Positions 1 to 11,967 of a stretch of DNA of 64,000 bases are shown here, one piece after another; within the stretch, counting starts at the first letter, position 1, and each line of letters opens with the position of its first letter. Both the position numbers and the translations under genes were made by a program. The notes under the pieces were generated by a model. The model was not told where the DNA came from and ran no database searches. It saw only the letters and a program-made list of their open reading frames with translations. The DNA comes from Polytrichum commune (Eukaryota > Streptophyta > Polytrichopsida > Polytrichales > Polytrichaceae), in assembly GCA_950295325.1 (NCBI GenBank), contig OX485808.1, positions 24,822,527-24,886,526 of the forward strand. Direction: 5' to 3'.

Positions 1-536
1 CAAGTAACATGTCACAATGGTCTTGCTTATAATGTAGAAATCAAAAAAGTAGAAATGTAGAAATCAAAAAAATGTAGAAATAAAAAAAGTAGGTGTTTTA
101 CATACCAAACTCTCCATGTCCAGTAAATTGTCGGTGCATGCTTGGAGTTAATGGTTTGAATGAAAAACATTCCACATTGTTTCGTTGGGACCAAACTCGT
201 TTTTGACATGCCAATAAGTGCCAAAATGAGTTTGACTCCTAACAAACCAATCAAAAATGTTCTTTGTTAAAACCTCCACATTACCGAACATGGAAAGACA
301 AAACAACCAACTCCCAACCAAAACACTGGTTGAGTTAGAGAATAACTTTATTATGCTGTGTGTCTGCCACACCCTCAATTGTTTGTGTGTAGCGGAGGGC
401 ACAAACCCAAAATAGGTGCACCTACCAACCTTGCATGTGGGTTATTGACGTGCTTGAACTCCTGCTTTCATTGGCTGATGCGGTATTGTGTCCAGTGGAC
501 GCCAGTGCTAATCACTTTTCCATATCTTGTCATCAG
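1..536. other. AT-rich flank, no gene recognised
   Basis: Short open frames occur on both strands but none has a recognisable motif or plausible codon pattern. A simple repeat of GTAGAAAT and AAAAAA words lies at about 35-100. The stretch should contain the upstream part of the receiver-domain gene that begins at about 537, but I see no histidine-kinase motif (H box, N box, G boxes) in it. Confidence 0.4.
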
Positions 537-2126
537 GTCATTTGATACGACCGTCAATGAATGCAAGATACTCGTCATCATCTTGCAGTGGACTTACCAC
601 TGTGTCATCTAGAAACAAAAAAGAAATCGAACGGTCGGATCTAGATAGCCCACCTTCAGTGACGTCACCAAATCAATCTCCTGCCCGAAACCCAAAGATC
701 CTCATCGTGGTAAGCTCCATATTATCTTTGTTCAAATCCATGATCTCCTATTCTTGCTTTTTGAAGCTGTTATTCTGGTCCCCAAATCTTGAGATTTCAA
801 ACAAGGTGCTTCTTCACTCGATAGCCCTGGAGTGCATCACCTCTGTCCAGTATCTAGGATGGAGGGTAGATGTTACCATTACTTTAGGGCCCCTCGACTG
901 CCAGATTAGGGACTCCATTTCCTACTTATCTGTTACAGTGGCAATTTAAATATCCTGGATTTTTCTCAGTCAAGTGATTTCTGAATATTCTTGATATATG
1001 TATGTCAAGAATATGAGATCATGAGTAATTGTAAATTGTTCATATGGATTATCAATGTTCTTGATATTGTTCATCGAATTGCAGGAGGACAACAAGGTGA
1101 ACCAGATGGTTGCAGAGCGACTACTGAACAATCTGGGCTGCTCAGTGGACGTAGCTTGTAATGGTGTGGAGGCTATTGAATTATTGGAGAGGAGTACAAG
1201 CTCCTATGACATCATTTTCATGGACTGTCATATGCCTGTATGGACCTCATCCCCTCATTTGGTGTTCTAATTAGCTACACAAAACGTGGCATTATTATAT
1301 CAAATTGTAACATCATAATCTCAAGTACTCCAATGTGCTACGCTACATGTCATACCTTAACAACTTATTCATTTCAAAAAGTCTCTTATATTAACAAATA
1401 ATGGCATGTTGATAAGTAGCAAACTTCACATATCTAGGCCTCTAAGCAATTTATTGTAACCTTTTCCTGATAGTGTTGCTAATGAATTGATTGACAAGGT
1501 ATGCAAGTGTTATTCAGTTACATTTCGTAATCGGACCCTATATTTGATTGGTGTGTGGTTAGGTGACAATCAAAGGAACAAACACCACAATGATACATGT
1601 TTAAGAGAGATTGGATTACGTCTTCAAATTGATATGAGCTATTCCACACTCGAATGATGAACACAGTTGGGAGGATCTATGACATATTCAGTTAAAGAAT
1701 CAGCAAATATGCGTTTTCAACAACCATAAATAAATCATGGGAGATCTGCTTTCGAATCCAATTTTTGCTGATGCTTCATTGTAGACTCACTGTGTAGAAG
1801 CTAATCGGCAGAATTTGGAGAACATGAGAAACACACACAATAAACACCTACATACCTTATGTTGATGCATAATTCATAAAATGCTGCTGCAGCTCATGGA
1901 TGGATTTGAGACAGCGAGACTGGTGCGACAAAAAGATTGCGCCTCGCATACGGTCCCAATTGTAGCTCTGACAGCAGCCACGTCGGAAGGGGAAGTCGAG
2001 AAGTGTATAACTGCAGGGATGGACGACTACATTAGCAAGCCGGTCACAAAGGGGATCCTCCAGAGTTCTTTAGAGAAGTGGATGGGGAAGCAGTCAAGGT
2101 GGGCTTACACAAACTGTACATTTTAG
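537..2126 (+). CDS. Response-regulator receiver domain, probably C-terminal part of a hybrid histidine kinase (partial)
   Basis: Three exons join in frame: about 537-709, 1085-1237 and 1893 to about 2126. Donors are GTAAGC and GTATGG; both acceptors are TGCAG. The joined protein reads PKILIVEDNKVNQ, then NGVEAIELL, FMDCHMPLMDGFE, IVALTAAT and GMDDYISKPV. These are the landmarks of a CheY-like receiver: the acidic pair before the first loop, the phospho-accepting Asp in FMDCHMP, the conserved Thr after beta-4 and the Lys in SKP. In two-component phosphorelays this domain takes a phosphoryl group from a histidine. A Ser-rich linker precedes it, as in plant hybrid kinases. No kinase core is visible upstream, so the gene is either cut by the window edge, split by long introns or a fragment. 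The last exon may end at a donor near 2099 (CAAG/GTGGGC) rather than at the stop at 2124-2126. Confidence 0.75.
1540..1720. repeat. Dispersed repeat, copy 1 (in receiver-gene intron 2)
   Basis: This stretch resembles 33790-33960 over roughly 170 bp. Shared words include TTTGATTGGTGTGT, the AAACACCACAA word, and AGAGATTGG followed by TTGGGAGGA. It lies inside the intron between the second and third receiver exons, so it is probably a transposon fragment inserted there. No ends or duplication could be defined. Confidence 0.5.
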
Positions 2127-2490
2127 CAATTTAAGTGCCACGTGTCGAATGCAATTATATTTGTTGACGACCAAGATTGCAGCAATACCTTGCTCTCTCC
2201 TAGGCAGAAGAAGAACGATGTCAGAGTATGCAGAGTACAAAAGAACCTAGAGGGTCATCACTACTGTCGCTCCAATCTGTATATTACTAAACTCATTTAA
2301 GAATCGGCACAACGACTTGGCTGATGTTTCGCACTTGCAAAACTGTGGCTCCATCGTTGCTTTGTGATCACAGTTTCAGCAAACTTGATTTATCTTGTAA
2401 TTTATTGCTGACCTGAATTGAGAGCCACACATGCTCCTCGCTGCCGACCATTTACATCTCTTTGGCCTGTTGTTACATTCAAGATGCCAA

Positions 2491-2516
2491 GTATATATAT
2501 ATATATATATATATAT
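2491..2516. repeat. (TA)n microsatellite
   Basis: About 13 TA units, just downstream of the receiver exons. Confidence 0.9.
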
Positions 2517-4890
2517 TTGTAGGCCATTTTGTGAACCGTCACATATTATTTGAAATTACTATGCATTGAGAATATAATTTGAGGCCAAACAATCCAGTAT
2601 TCACACATGGGCCAAGGATTTTGTTGTACCTAATGCCTGTAGATGTTGAAGGTGCAAACATAGCGAACTTCTTATAGCTTGGAATGTCAATACGCCCTAA
2701 CCTCTATAATGTGACCCTCTGTAATGTCACTCCCTCACTTATATCCTCAAACCCTAGGGAATGGATGTGCTCAATTAGGATTTTCCTCCTTGTTGTCACA
2801 ATTCCCTCTCATATATCATGTGTTTTTACATTAGAATTAACCCAACAAAGAATTCAAATCACATGCTAGCATGCATCACATTGTCATCATTGGCATTATC
2901 TTCTTTATTGTAATGTTGACTTTGTGTCATTCCATAATGTCACATGCTACACTAATCCTCTATTATCATGCATCCATGTTGGTGCTGCAGAGTTCCTTAA
3001 TATGATGTGCACTTTAGTTGTCACATGCATGATATTAGGGAGGTTAGAGGGTACTTGGAGATAGATTTGACACGACACAATGAGCTTTAGAGACCCCACA
3101 ATAGTCTACACTGTTTATGTATTTTGTCTCACATGCATAATAGTGTCATTTATCTTGTTTTGAGGTGTATGGTAGGTTACACTAATGACCAACAACTTCA
3201 CCGTTAGTGTTATCTCATGACACTTGGTGTTCAAGTGTGCTTGCTAATATCTTGGCATGAGTATTCTCTGCACTTATCTAGAGTTGCTTTGAAAGAAAAA
3301 TCTCATGTCATGAATCCATGCACAATACATGACGATTTTCTATAGAATTCAGGTGTGCATGTATGGTAGGAATGAGGATGAAAGGTCATCATGGTATGGA
3401 AGATATGAAAGTTCAATAATAAGTCATTTTACTAAGGGCAAGTCTTATTTAATGTGAATGGTTAAAATAGATATGAATATTTAGGTTTGAAATTATACAG
3501 TTATGTGGATAATATGGAAGAGCAAACTATGAAATCCCTTAAGCAATCAAATAGAGTATACACATACGAAGCTCCCCATGAAAAGTAAATAAAATAAAAT
3601 TTGATATAAAGTAATTGATGAAAGGAGGGCACTTCTGCATGGAAATTGTGGATGGAAAAAAATAACAATCATTTGAAGAAATATGAATAAAAAATCAAAA
3701 TAAATGAAGGCTTGACACGTAAAATCAAATAAATTTTTTTTTTGATAAATCTAGAGCTCCCTTCCCTGGCGAGATGTTCCATGTTCAATAGTGTTATGAA
3801 CCAAAGGTTCCAATAGTGTTACACAATGGCCTACAAGTTGATTGAAGTGTGCATAAATGACACTTGGCATTAGTATGCTCAAGAATATCATCCTCTTGCA
3901 TACTAAATGGTGAACACATGAAACTTGTCATTGGTATGCTCAACAATGTCTTCCCCTTGTATACAAAAGCACAAAACTATCATCTCAAGTATCCTAATGT
4001 GCTATGTTGAATGTGATAATGTTGACGAATAGTATCACTAGCAATTAGTGGATGTGACACTTTGAGACCTCTACAACATCTACAACTCTAGACATCTACA
4101 GCAATTATCCCAATTAGTATATATCACTATTCAGTGCTACGCAATGCTATAACTATTTATTGAGAATGGAATATTTTACCAAGAAAAATCATTTATGTTG
4201 TATAATGTTCGAACAACCTATTGAACTTTTGTTAGTGAAAATTGGACTCTTGAGTAAGATGTCATTGCACTACATAACTCCAAATATTAACACGCACTAA
4301 TTGGAATTATTAATGTAGTTTAGGCCCTTCTCAAATTGTGTACACAACACTATATACCATAAATAGTGGAGTGAGATTAAGTTGGGATGAATTGGCTAGA
4401 AACCTATAAGGGGTTGGTATTTACAATGACACCTTGACATGGCTACCACAAACCATAAACCGTAATCATGTGCACGATAAGTGATCCAGATTCTCAATGT
4501 TTACAATAAAACAAAACAAATCCTTCAACTAAGCTTGAGTAGAACTACATTGTTTTGTCTAATTAGTGTGTGTTGGAAATTAGTGTGGCCCACATTAAAT
4601 GTTGAGTACTTGCCTTGGTTAACATCATTTTCGATGAAATTTGTATTGTCAGCCTGAACACTTCATCCATGTACATTAGGGTTCTTTGTGGTGCGCCATT
4701 GGACAGAAATTAGGTTTGAGCACAAACATGATTTGAGCACATAACACTATATTCGTTAAAATGAGACTTTTTGGGCATTTTGAGACATTCACAGAAATAA
4801 GAACAAGGATAAATGGAACACATATTGGAGAAAGTTGTAAGATGCGAACACTTTGAAGCGGGTGTTTAGAACAAGAACCCCATTAATAAC

Positions 4891-5160
4891 TCATATTTGG
4901 GATTGTTTAGGGTGGGCAATCCAAACCTTAGGCCAAGTTGAAGGGGAAATCTTAAAACATTCATATTATCGCACAAAAACTTGTATGAATATGGTTTAGG
5001 TAGGGCAATCCAAACCATAGATCATATTGAAGGGGAAATATGTGAACCAATATAATATAACATACAAAATATTCCAAACTCATATTTGTGATGGTTTAGG
5101 TAGGGCAATCCAAACCTTAGACCATATTGAAGGGGAAATCATGTGACACTTATATTATTG
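4891..5160. repeat. Three tandem copies with a decayed palindrome
   Basis: Three units contain GTTTAGGTAGGGCAATCCAA or a close variant at 4905, 4994 and 5094, each followed by a word like ATATTGAAGGGGAAAT. Spacings are 89 and 100 bp. The core resembles a degenerate form of the GTTTGGGTCG..CGACCCAAAC palindrome seen at 7.4-18.4 kb (TTT-GGG and CCC-AAA arms partly kept). Confidence 0.6.
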
Positions 5161-5698
5161 CAAAAAAAACATACAAATTATGGCATGTAAAATGCATAGC
5201 ATGCTAACACCACACATCCATTGGATAGTGCGACCCAAAATGATGTTGCCTACGCCCCCAAAACCCTACGCCTACTATGGCCTATATATCTAGCCTCGGA
5301 TACTGCCTCTTTTTCTTTTTCTTTTCCTGCGGCTTCTTTTGCTCGCATTGCTTCAACATTCCTGAAAATCTCCGCCCCGCGACTATAGCCATTCTTGGGG
5401 TGACCGCCATCAATAACACATTTTGGATTCCGTCAGCCGCCCGAATTATACGACGAAGAATTCGAATATGATGAAGTGGACTGTCTTGCATTTCTGGTCA
5501 TGGAGTAGAAACGCTCCAACTCGACGGACATACTAGCCCGCATAGGTTTATGGGTGGGAGCAACCTGCAACGCGTGAATGCAAGAACACACGTGTTAGTT
5601 TAGGGAGGAAGACCCAAACGTGTCACACGTTCATTTTTTAAGTGCGGGATGATTGTAATGCGCGGTTAACCATGTTTGGGGGGGGGGGGGGGGGGATT

Positions 5699-6033
5699 TC
5701 ACCTTGTCACCGGGGGCGTTCCCGTCGGAGTTGGCGAGGAGGGGCAATGCGTCCCGCAAAGGAATAGGAAGGGTTCCACTCTTCGTAGGCCGAGCGTCCA
5801 TCCACAGCCGCCGGGCCGAGAGGAGGACGTCCGGACGCATTTGCAATTTATGCCCTTGAGCGGCGACGGGGACGCAGATCGCCGGAAGATTTGCTTGGGT
5901 GGGGGGCTATCGACGACGCCGGCGTCAATAGGCTCCTTGGAGTAGTCGATGGTGGACGCGGCATCGTAGACGGTCTCGTAGAAGAAGCTCCCCAAGTTTG
6001 ATTCGCTGACGATCTCAATCGAGGGCTCCAAAC
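5699..6033 (-). CDS. Unrecognised GC-rich frame downstream of the HAD-like gene
   Basis: The frame opens just after a candidate acceptor (CATCAG before 6033) and runs about 111 codons to a stop at 5699. The first 60 residues include SIEIVSESNLGSFFYETVYD and ASTIDYSKEPIDAGVVDSPP; the third codon position is strongly G/C, as expected of real coding sequence here. The rest is Cys/Ser/Pro-rich and less convincing. No conserved domain is recognised. It follows the HAD-like frame in the same orientation and could be a terminal exon of the same locus or a separate gene. There is no in-frame ATG near its start, so an upstream exon is needed. The 5' end and the function are unknown. Confidence 0.35.
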
Positions 6034-6152
6034 GCTGATGGCAAAATTAAAACAAACAAAACCCAAGGGAAGGGGGGGAGGGGGGAGCATGAGAAAATCG
6101 ATATACAATTGAGGCATAATATATCACACACAATGGCACACCATGTAGTATT

Positions 6153-6947
6153 TCAAATGAGTTTATTATATTTCGCGTGAGCGTACAACTCTCTGTACAT
6201 ATAGTCCTTCGGATCCATGTATCTTTCGCCTATCGGATTACAACTAAGGAACCGGGGCACGGGTAGTCCGCTCCCCACGAGCGTTTGAATGTACTTAAGT
6301 AGGTCTAACAAAAAGCGGTCTCGGACCTTCTCGACCGTCCACATAGGGCAAACTATGAAGTTCGAGGTCGGGTTCAAAATGTTTTTGGAAGCGTTGTCGT
6401 CCATCATCAACGTGTTGTCATGGGTGGGGCGAACGTCGTAGGGACAGCCGACCATGGTCGGACGCTGGTCCCATACGACTGGCTTCAAGACCTTAAGAAA
6501 TTGGTTTACGGCGGGGTTGTTGGGCTTCTTCACAACCCTGCCCTCGGGGGTGTATAATGTTTTACAAGAATCCTGTCCTAGGACCAAGCACGGGGGTTGG
6601 AGTCCCTTGAAGATGAACTCCACGACGGCCTGGGTGGTCTCGGACTTCATGGAGCTCCACACGATCACCCACCATTTGGATAAGGCGACCTGCAGGTTGC
6701 GCCGAAGCCATGGGCGGAGGTACACTAGCTTGCTTTTGATGTACGCGGGGGGACCATCGTAGTTGGCGTCCTCGGGCTTGCAGAAAGGGACCGTTGGGAC
6801 CCTCGGACAATGCACGCACTGGACAAGGATCCCGTTGAGGTCTAGCACCAGGAACCGGGTCTTGGGAAGCGAAGGTGGCGAGGGCAAAATCGGGGGGACC
6901 ACCGCGTTGACCTCCACACTCCTCGGAGAGGACCGGTGGGGAGCCAC
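6153..6947 (-). CDS. FCP1/NLI-type HAD-like phosphatase domain protein, first motif DLNG
   Basis: The open frame runs from an in-frame TAG at 7008-7010 to a TGA at 6153-6155. It has no ATG near the 5' end, so the start lies in an unseen exon. Motifs in order: FLVLDLNGILV (HAD motif I), VIVWSSMK (motif II, Ser), VVKKPNN (motif III, Lys) and LMMDDNASKN (motif IV, Asp-Asp). This order and the spacing of about 200 residues fit the FCP1-homology (CTD-phosphatase-like) branch of the HAD superfamily. In active members motif I is DxDx(T/V); here the second Asp, the general acid/base, is Asn. That predicts weak or no phosphatase activity, although DLNG-type members are common in plants. The gene lies head-to-tail behind the stop-interrupted DGQH gene and is flanked by the same palindromes, so it may belong to the same repeat unit. 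The domain call is firm; the role is unknown. Confidence 0.7.
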   Translation of the reverse strand: MAPHRSSPRSVEVNAVVPPILPSPPSLPKTRFLVLDLNGILVQCVHCPRVPTVPFCKPEDANYDGPPAYIKSKLVYLRPWLRRNLQVALSKWWVIVWSSMKSETTQAVVEFIFKGLQPPCLVLGQDSCKTLYTPEGRVVKKPNNPAVNQFLKVLKPVVWDQRPTMVGCPYDVRPTHDNTLMMDDNASKNILNPTSNFIVCPMWTVEKVRDRFLLDLLKYIQTLVGSGLPVPRFLSCNPIGERYMDPKDYMYRELYAHAKYNKLI

Positions 6948-7255
6948 GACGCTATGCTCCGATCCCTGTGGCGACGAGCGAGAGAAGGCGGCGAGGACTA
7001 TGTTATGCTATGTCCATCTCAAGCATAACGTAAATTTTGTACAAACACAAGAACAATTGGACCATTGGTGGCAACAAAAACATACAAGGCGAACAACATA
7101 CATTGGGACACGGATGCAAACATATGGGCGCCAAAAATAATAATTTTATTTTTACAAATCTCTATGTACAATTTGATGGGGGGGGGGCGCGGTGAACGAG
7201 GGCATTCACACTACCCTAATTCTACATCTACAAAATTGGTTGCGCGCCGCCAAGG

Positions 7256-10200
7256 TCAAGCGTAGTCGAATGCAGGTGAGACGAAGGGGATCGCGGGGGG
7301 CACGTTGGGGGAGGGGGAGCAAGTGTAGAGCATGGGGGGGCAAGGGGTGTGCATTTCCTCCTAGCAAGGGGGACACGACCACGCCAACATGACATTGACC
7401 CAGGAAGTTTGGGTCGGTCGACCCAAACTGGGAGGGCTCAGTGTATTACCTCGCCCTGGTCATGTCTCGACGATGTGGAAGCCTCCACCGTCCCCGCTGC
7501 CCCGCCTCTCTCGCCACCGCTTTCTCCGACGACGTCAGGAACCTTCTCCTGCAAACGATCGGCATCAAGCCCTTGTCCTAAACCAATCGCCGCATGTACA
7601 TCATGCATGCGTTCATCGATTTGGTTAGGAGTAGAGGTATCACCAGGCCCTTGCAGGCCTTCAACATCTAGCATGGCCGTGTCTAGTTGACACCCATGTT
7701 GGTCAAGGGAGGACTGCGCTGCAACGGGGTTTGGGTCGCCCAACCCAAACTGTCCTGCATCTGGAGAGGGCCCTTCAGACACTACAGTGGATGGTGGGTT
7801 TGGGTCGGTCGACCCAAACATCCTGGGGTCATCCGATTGGTGAGGGGGCGCCATGACTATGGGGGGCCGAAGTGGTGGAGGGCCCAAAGGGGAGGAGGCT
7901 CCAGAGACGCGCCAGATGTTGGGGTCATCCACTTGCTAGACTGGCGTGTAGGGAACTTGGTGGGGTCGCATCAAGTGCTGGAAGCTGAAAGACAATTGCG
8001 GCAAAGGTTGTTGAGGGATGCTCTGCGCAAGGAAGCCGGGGGGCAAATGTGGGAAGGCGCTGGAGGGAGCCACCACCAAACCTTGCGCCCACATTCCTTG
8101 TATCACTTGTGATATCAAGTCGGCGTGGGACGGAGGTTGGGCCATCGCCCTTTGACGCTCCTGCTCCAACAAGAGAGCCCTCAGCTCTGCGACCTCGTTC
8201 CGCATTGAGGGTTCTTCCGCGGCAGCCTTCTGCAGGCGGACTCGCTGCTCCTCGTCCCTCCTCATCTTCTCGTTTACCTCCTCCACAGTCAGGACCTCGG
8301 GCTTCACCCTCACCATGCCAGCGAACGCTGTCGGGGAGGGGGGATCCGATCTAAGCCGTTTGGCGAGCTCAATATCATCGTCGTCCTCGCTGCTTATGGC
8401 AATGGTCTCCTCCACGGAGTAGTCGCCATACAGCTTCTTCCCCTTCAACTTCCTCCCTTCCCTGAACGTGGCGGTCGCGTCCCTGGAGTACATGTCCCGT
8501 GCATCGTCCACCGTCAGGACGGGCACGAGCTTACTCTACGGGGTTGCCGCCCGCATCGCCTTCTTCCGTTGAGGGGCTTCGGATTCTTGCGTGAAGCCCG
8601 TTGCCCCTTCCTCGACATCGCTTTCCTTCTCCGCCTCCTCGTGCTCCTCTTCTTCTTCCTCCTCCTCAACCTCGCCACCTTCTGTGCGGGACGGATTGCC
8701 CGGATGCAACCCGACCAGAGGTTCGGGTACTTGGGTCGTGGCCCTCATGGCCATTTCCTCCGGGTTGATGCGCCTCACCCTATCAAGAGGGTTTTCGCCC
8801 CCCTGAACAACCTCGTCGACGTAGCTACCCGGGATCCAATCGAGGATGTCCATCTTCTTCGCCAGCGATTTCTGCACCCTGTAAAATGGCAGATCGCCAT
8901 CCTCTATGTAGGAGTATATATTCACCCCCGACATCTACACAATCCAAGTTATAGGGAAATTAGAATTTGTCGAGGCAGTCACATAAACAAGACTAAGTAC
9001 AATGTGTAGTTTGGGCCGGTCGACCCAAACCTGCAAAGAGCCTAGTTTGGGTCGATCGACCCAAACTGCTTACGAGCTATAGAAAGTCACTTACCATAGC
9101 AGCATAGACAGGTTTTGAGCCTCCGAAGACGTTGAAGATACAGTCCCCTCTCCTTGTCAGCGTCCTCATCATTCTCATGTAAAATTCCATCCGTAGCTCA
9201 TCTGCAGGATAGTTCGCGTATTTAGCCTCGTCGTAGAGGCACTTGTTGGCACCCAACCCTTCTGGAACTTGGAAGAGTTTATTCATCCGGGATATAGGGT
9301 GGTTCGGCACCTTCAGCAACTCCGCTTTGTACACGAAGTACAAACACAAGACGTTGACGAACTTGGTCTTCTTGTCCTTCAACGTCGTGTAAGCCCCCTC
9401 CGCCGGTGCGGCGATGTAGTGAGATTTGGACACTGCATACTCCGGCTGTAATTTCCGGACAAGCTCGTACACCTGCTCCGCCCTCCTATCCTCGACTATC
9501 CAAAGCCAGATATCTACCTCCCTGAACTTAGGGCTTGCATAATCGACGAACTTAGATAAGAAGGGGTCGTAGAAGAAGGTGCTCATCGTGCCCTCAAATG
9601 AGCTTCCAGGAATATTTCTAAAATCAATCATCCCCAAAGGAAAGCGGTCCCTTGCTTTCGTCCTTATCGCCATTCTGGCGTCTTGACCTGGCCAGCCCTA
9701 AATTTTCAAAGGGTCGAAGGTGACAAGGTTGAAGTAAGCGTCCCTTTCAAATTGGACAATCTTCTTCTCCTTAATGAAGTTCGAGAACGCACGCTCTGTG
9801 TGATCCGGAAGCGCCCGGTTCTTCCCACCCTTCACCATCTTCGCCCGCAAGAAGTCGTCTCCCGCTTCCCTTATTAGAGCCGCCATGGAGGTACTGGTGA
9901 ACTTATATTCATCTTTGAATGCTCTCCAGTTAGCCTCATGAACCTCGCCGTCCACGACAATATTCCTCTCTGGCACCAATTTATGCAGCTCCTGCACGAT
10001 AGTCGTCTTCTTTTTCCTGTTCTCCGTCCATTCCTTCATGGTGTAGCATGAAGGAACGAAGGATTTGGGCTTTACGAAGACAATCTTCGGGTGCACCCAC
10101 CACCTCTTCGCCGTGGGTGCCACGTGCAGGATGTGCGATGCCGCCTTCTCCACCTCCATCTCTGACAGCCCTTGAAGAGTTCTAAAGAACTCTCTCACGA

Positions 10201-11967
10201 GAGGCTTCATCTGCTTGAAGCGCGAGGTTTGGCTGAAGAAAGCGCCAGTGTCGGGGTCGATCAAATCCCCCGTCTCGTACTTTTCAAACACGGTTTTCCA
10301 CTTCCTCCAAACTGAGTCAGATGCTGTAATAAAGTAAATCTCCCCCTTGAGGTCGCTGTATTTCTTCTGCTTGTGGCTCGAATTATCAATGGAGGAAAAT
10401 TTGTTGATCATTTGGTATTTGAAATCCTGCACGTGAACAAAACAGAACATTTGAATGCGTGTTAGATATGTACATGTGATTTCCAAACCATATCATGACC
10501 AACATCTGCAACAAGAGTTTGGGTCGATCGACCCAAACTAAAAAAACACAAGACTGCAACAGTAGTTTGGGTCGATCGACCCAAACTAAATAAACAAGGC
10601 TGTACCAGGAGTTTGGGTCGGTCGACCCAAACAATACTCACCTCCCACTTGGGATTCTTGTCCTTCACATTCTCCCTCTCCTTGGGAGGCCTATCATAGA
10701 ACTCCTACACCTCCCGCGAGGCCATGATATTCCTTATCCAGGAAGCTTGGTAGGCCCTCTTCTTATTTCCCATATTGAAGTACCGGGAGATGTCGCTGAG
10801 CTTGGTCTCGTCGTCAGACCACACCACCAGTGCCTTCCAAACCTTCAACTTTTCCTTCTGATTGTTGGGATCATCCCACTCATTCATGAGTTGGATTTTC
10901 TTGGATGCCTCCACGCTGTGTTGGCCGTCTATCAGCCAAAAATTGCCCTTCTGAAATGTTGGCCACATTTCAGGTGTAGGCATTTTCTTGAGACCCTGTG
11001 GCATCACTACAATCGTTTGCCTGTTGTCTTTAAACTGCTCGCAAACGATCTACGCGATTATCCAGTCAACGTAGGCGTCCTCCTTTGCCCGGACACACTT
11101 CTCCGGTGGCGCTAAATGGCACTGGCTGATGTTCACGTCGAACTTGAAATCCCTGCCCATGAAAAAACAGTGGGAGCATTTCGTCGTGAAATTGTTCACG
11201 ATTTTCTGCAGCTCCCCTGCATCCACCTCTTCGTCGGGCTTCGGCATGCGCAACTCCGGTGAGACTGGCTCGTCAGTCATCACAGATGACTCTCTCGCCC
11301 TCTTGGATGGAGTTGTTCGACGGCTCCCAGAAGGTGTAGGAGCCTCACTATTCGTAGGTGTTTGGGAGGGAGTGGTCCTCCGCGAGTCAGCCGGTACTGG
11401 TCACGGCATCCTCACCGATTGAGGTCTTGACGACCCTGCTCCTTCCTCTATGGTAGCTTTCCGCCTCACAGGTTGCTGTGATTTGGTTTTGCTTTGCAGG
11501 TCCTTGTTCAGCATGGTTATTGCATGTTTTAGTTTTGTGAACCGGCTTGAGACCTTGGTATTCGATGTACTGTTATCGATGAATATGGACTCCGGTTTGA
11601 TGACGTCTGGTTCTACACATGTTTCTTTTGCATAGATAGCGTCAAAGGGTTCGGAGAACTGGTGCATAAACATATGCGCGTTCTGGACAGCGTTGTTCTC
11701 GAGGATGACATCCACGTAGTCTCCAAGAGACTGAACCGATGCCACCTCCCACCTCGTAAGAGTAGCCCATGTGTGCTTCTCCACGGTCCCAACCTTCACA
11801 ACAAAAATCATTTTGTATTGCGAACCCTTAACCACTTGTTTAGACCACGCGAGGACAAGCCCGTCCTTAGGAACATAGAAGTCATCTTCCGGTGTTTCGT
11901 GCTCTTGCCATATCATGTCTGGCGCAAGCATGAACCACCTTTCGCCTAGTCGTTTCTTTGGGGCCAT
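7256..11967 (-). pseudogene. Four-exon gene with DGQH (ParB-like) and methyltransferase-like features, six in-frame stops
   Basis: Exons (read on the minus strand) are 11967-10642, 10426-9095, 8934-7450 and 7360-7256, with donors GTGAGT, GTAAGT and GTAATA and acceptors GCAG, GTAG and CTAG. All introns are phase 0, giving 1,415 codons and a final TGA. The frame never shifts but contains stops at codons 189 (TGA), 306, 421, 685, 1019 and 1219 (all TAG). ATG follows directly on a TTGCAG acceptor, so a 5' untranslated exon is likely. Visible features: FWLIDGQHSVEA at about 343-354, recalling the DGxHR signature of ParB/DndB-type domains; FNLVTFDPLK (about 674-683), like methyltransferase motif IV (DPPY); FNVFGGSKPVYAAM (873-886), like motif I (DPFxGSG), followed by an acidic IED; a Glu-rich tract near 975-995; and a coiled coil near 1100-1147. 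The catalytic residues look degenerate. The domain call is inference; the gene structure and stops are seen directly. Confidence 0.6.

Larger units (their letters stand above)
2127..5670. other. Long AT-rich intergenic region, no gene seen
   Basis: Short frames at 2684-2869 and 5277-5491 show no motif, plausible splice context or codon bias. The only structure noted is the triple repeat at about 4891-5160. There is a poly-T run at about 3734-3742 and a poly-G run at about 5679-5695. Confidence 0.5.

Noticed and set aside
6454-7140. Plus-strand frames opposite the HAD-like gene
   Set aside because: The minus strand carries all HAD motifs; the plus frames are shadows.
7936-11403. Reassigned genetic code (UAG read as Gln) or programmed readthrough
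   Set aside because: The stops are confined to mobile-element genes; TAG is also the final stop of both CACTA genes, and host genes lack internal TAG. C-to-T decay is simpler.
9698-11403. U-to-C RNA editing of stop codons, as in fern and hornwort organelles
   Set aside because: It is an organelle process; this DNA has nuclear introns, transposons and Pol III tRNA genes.
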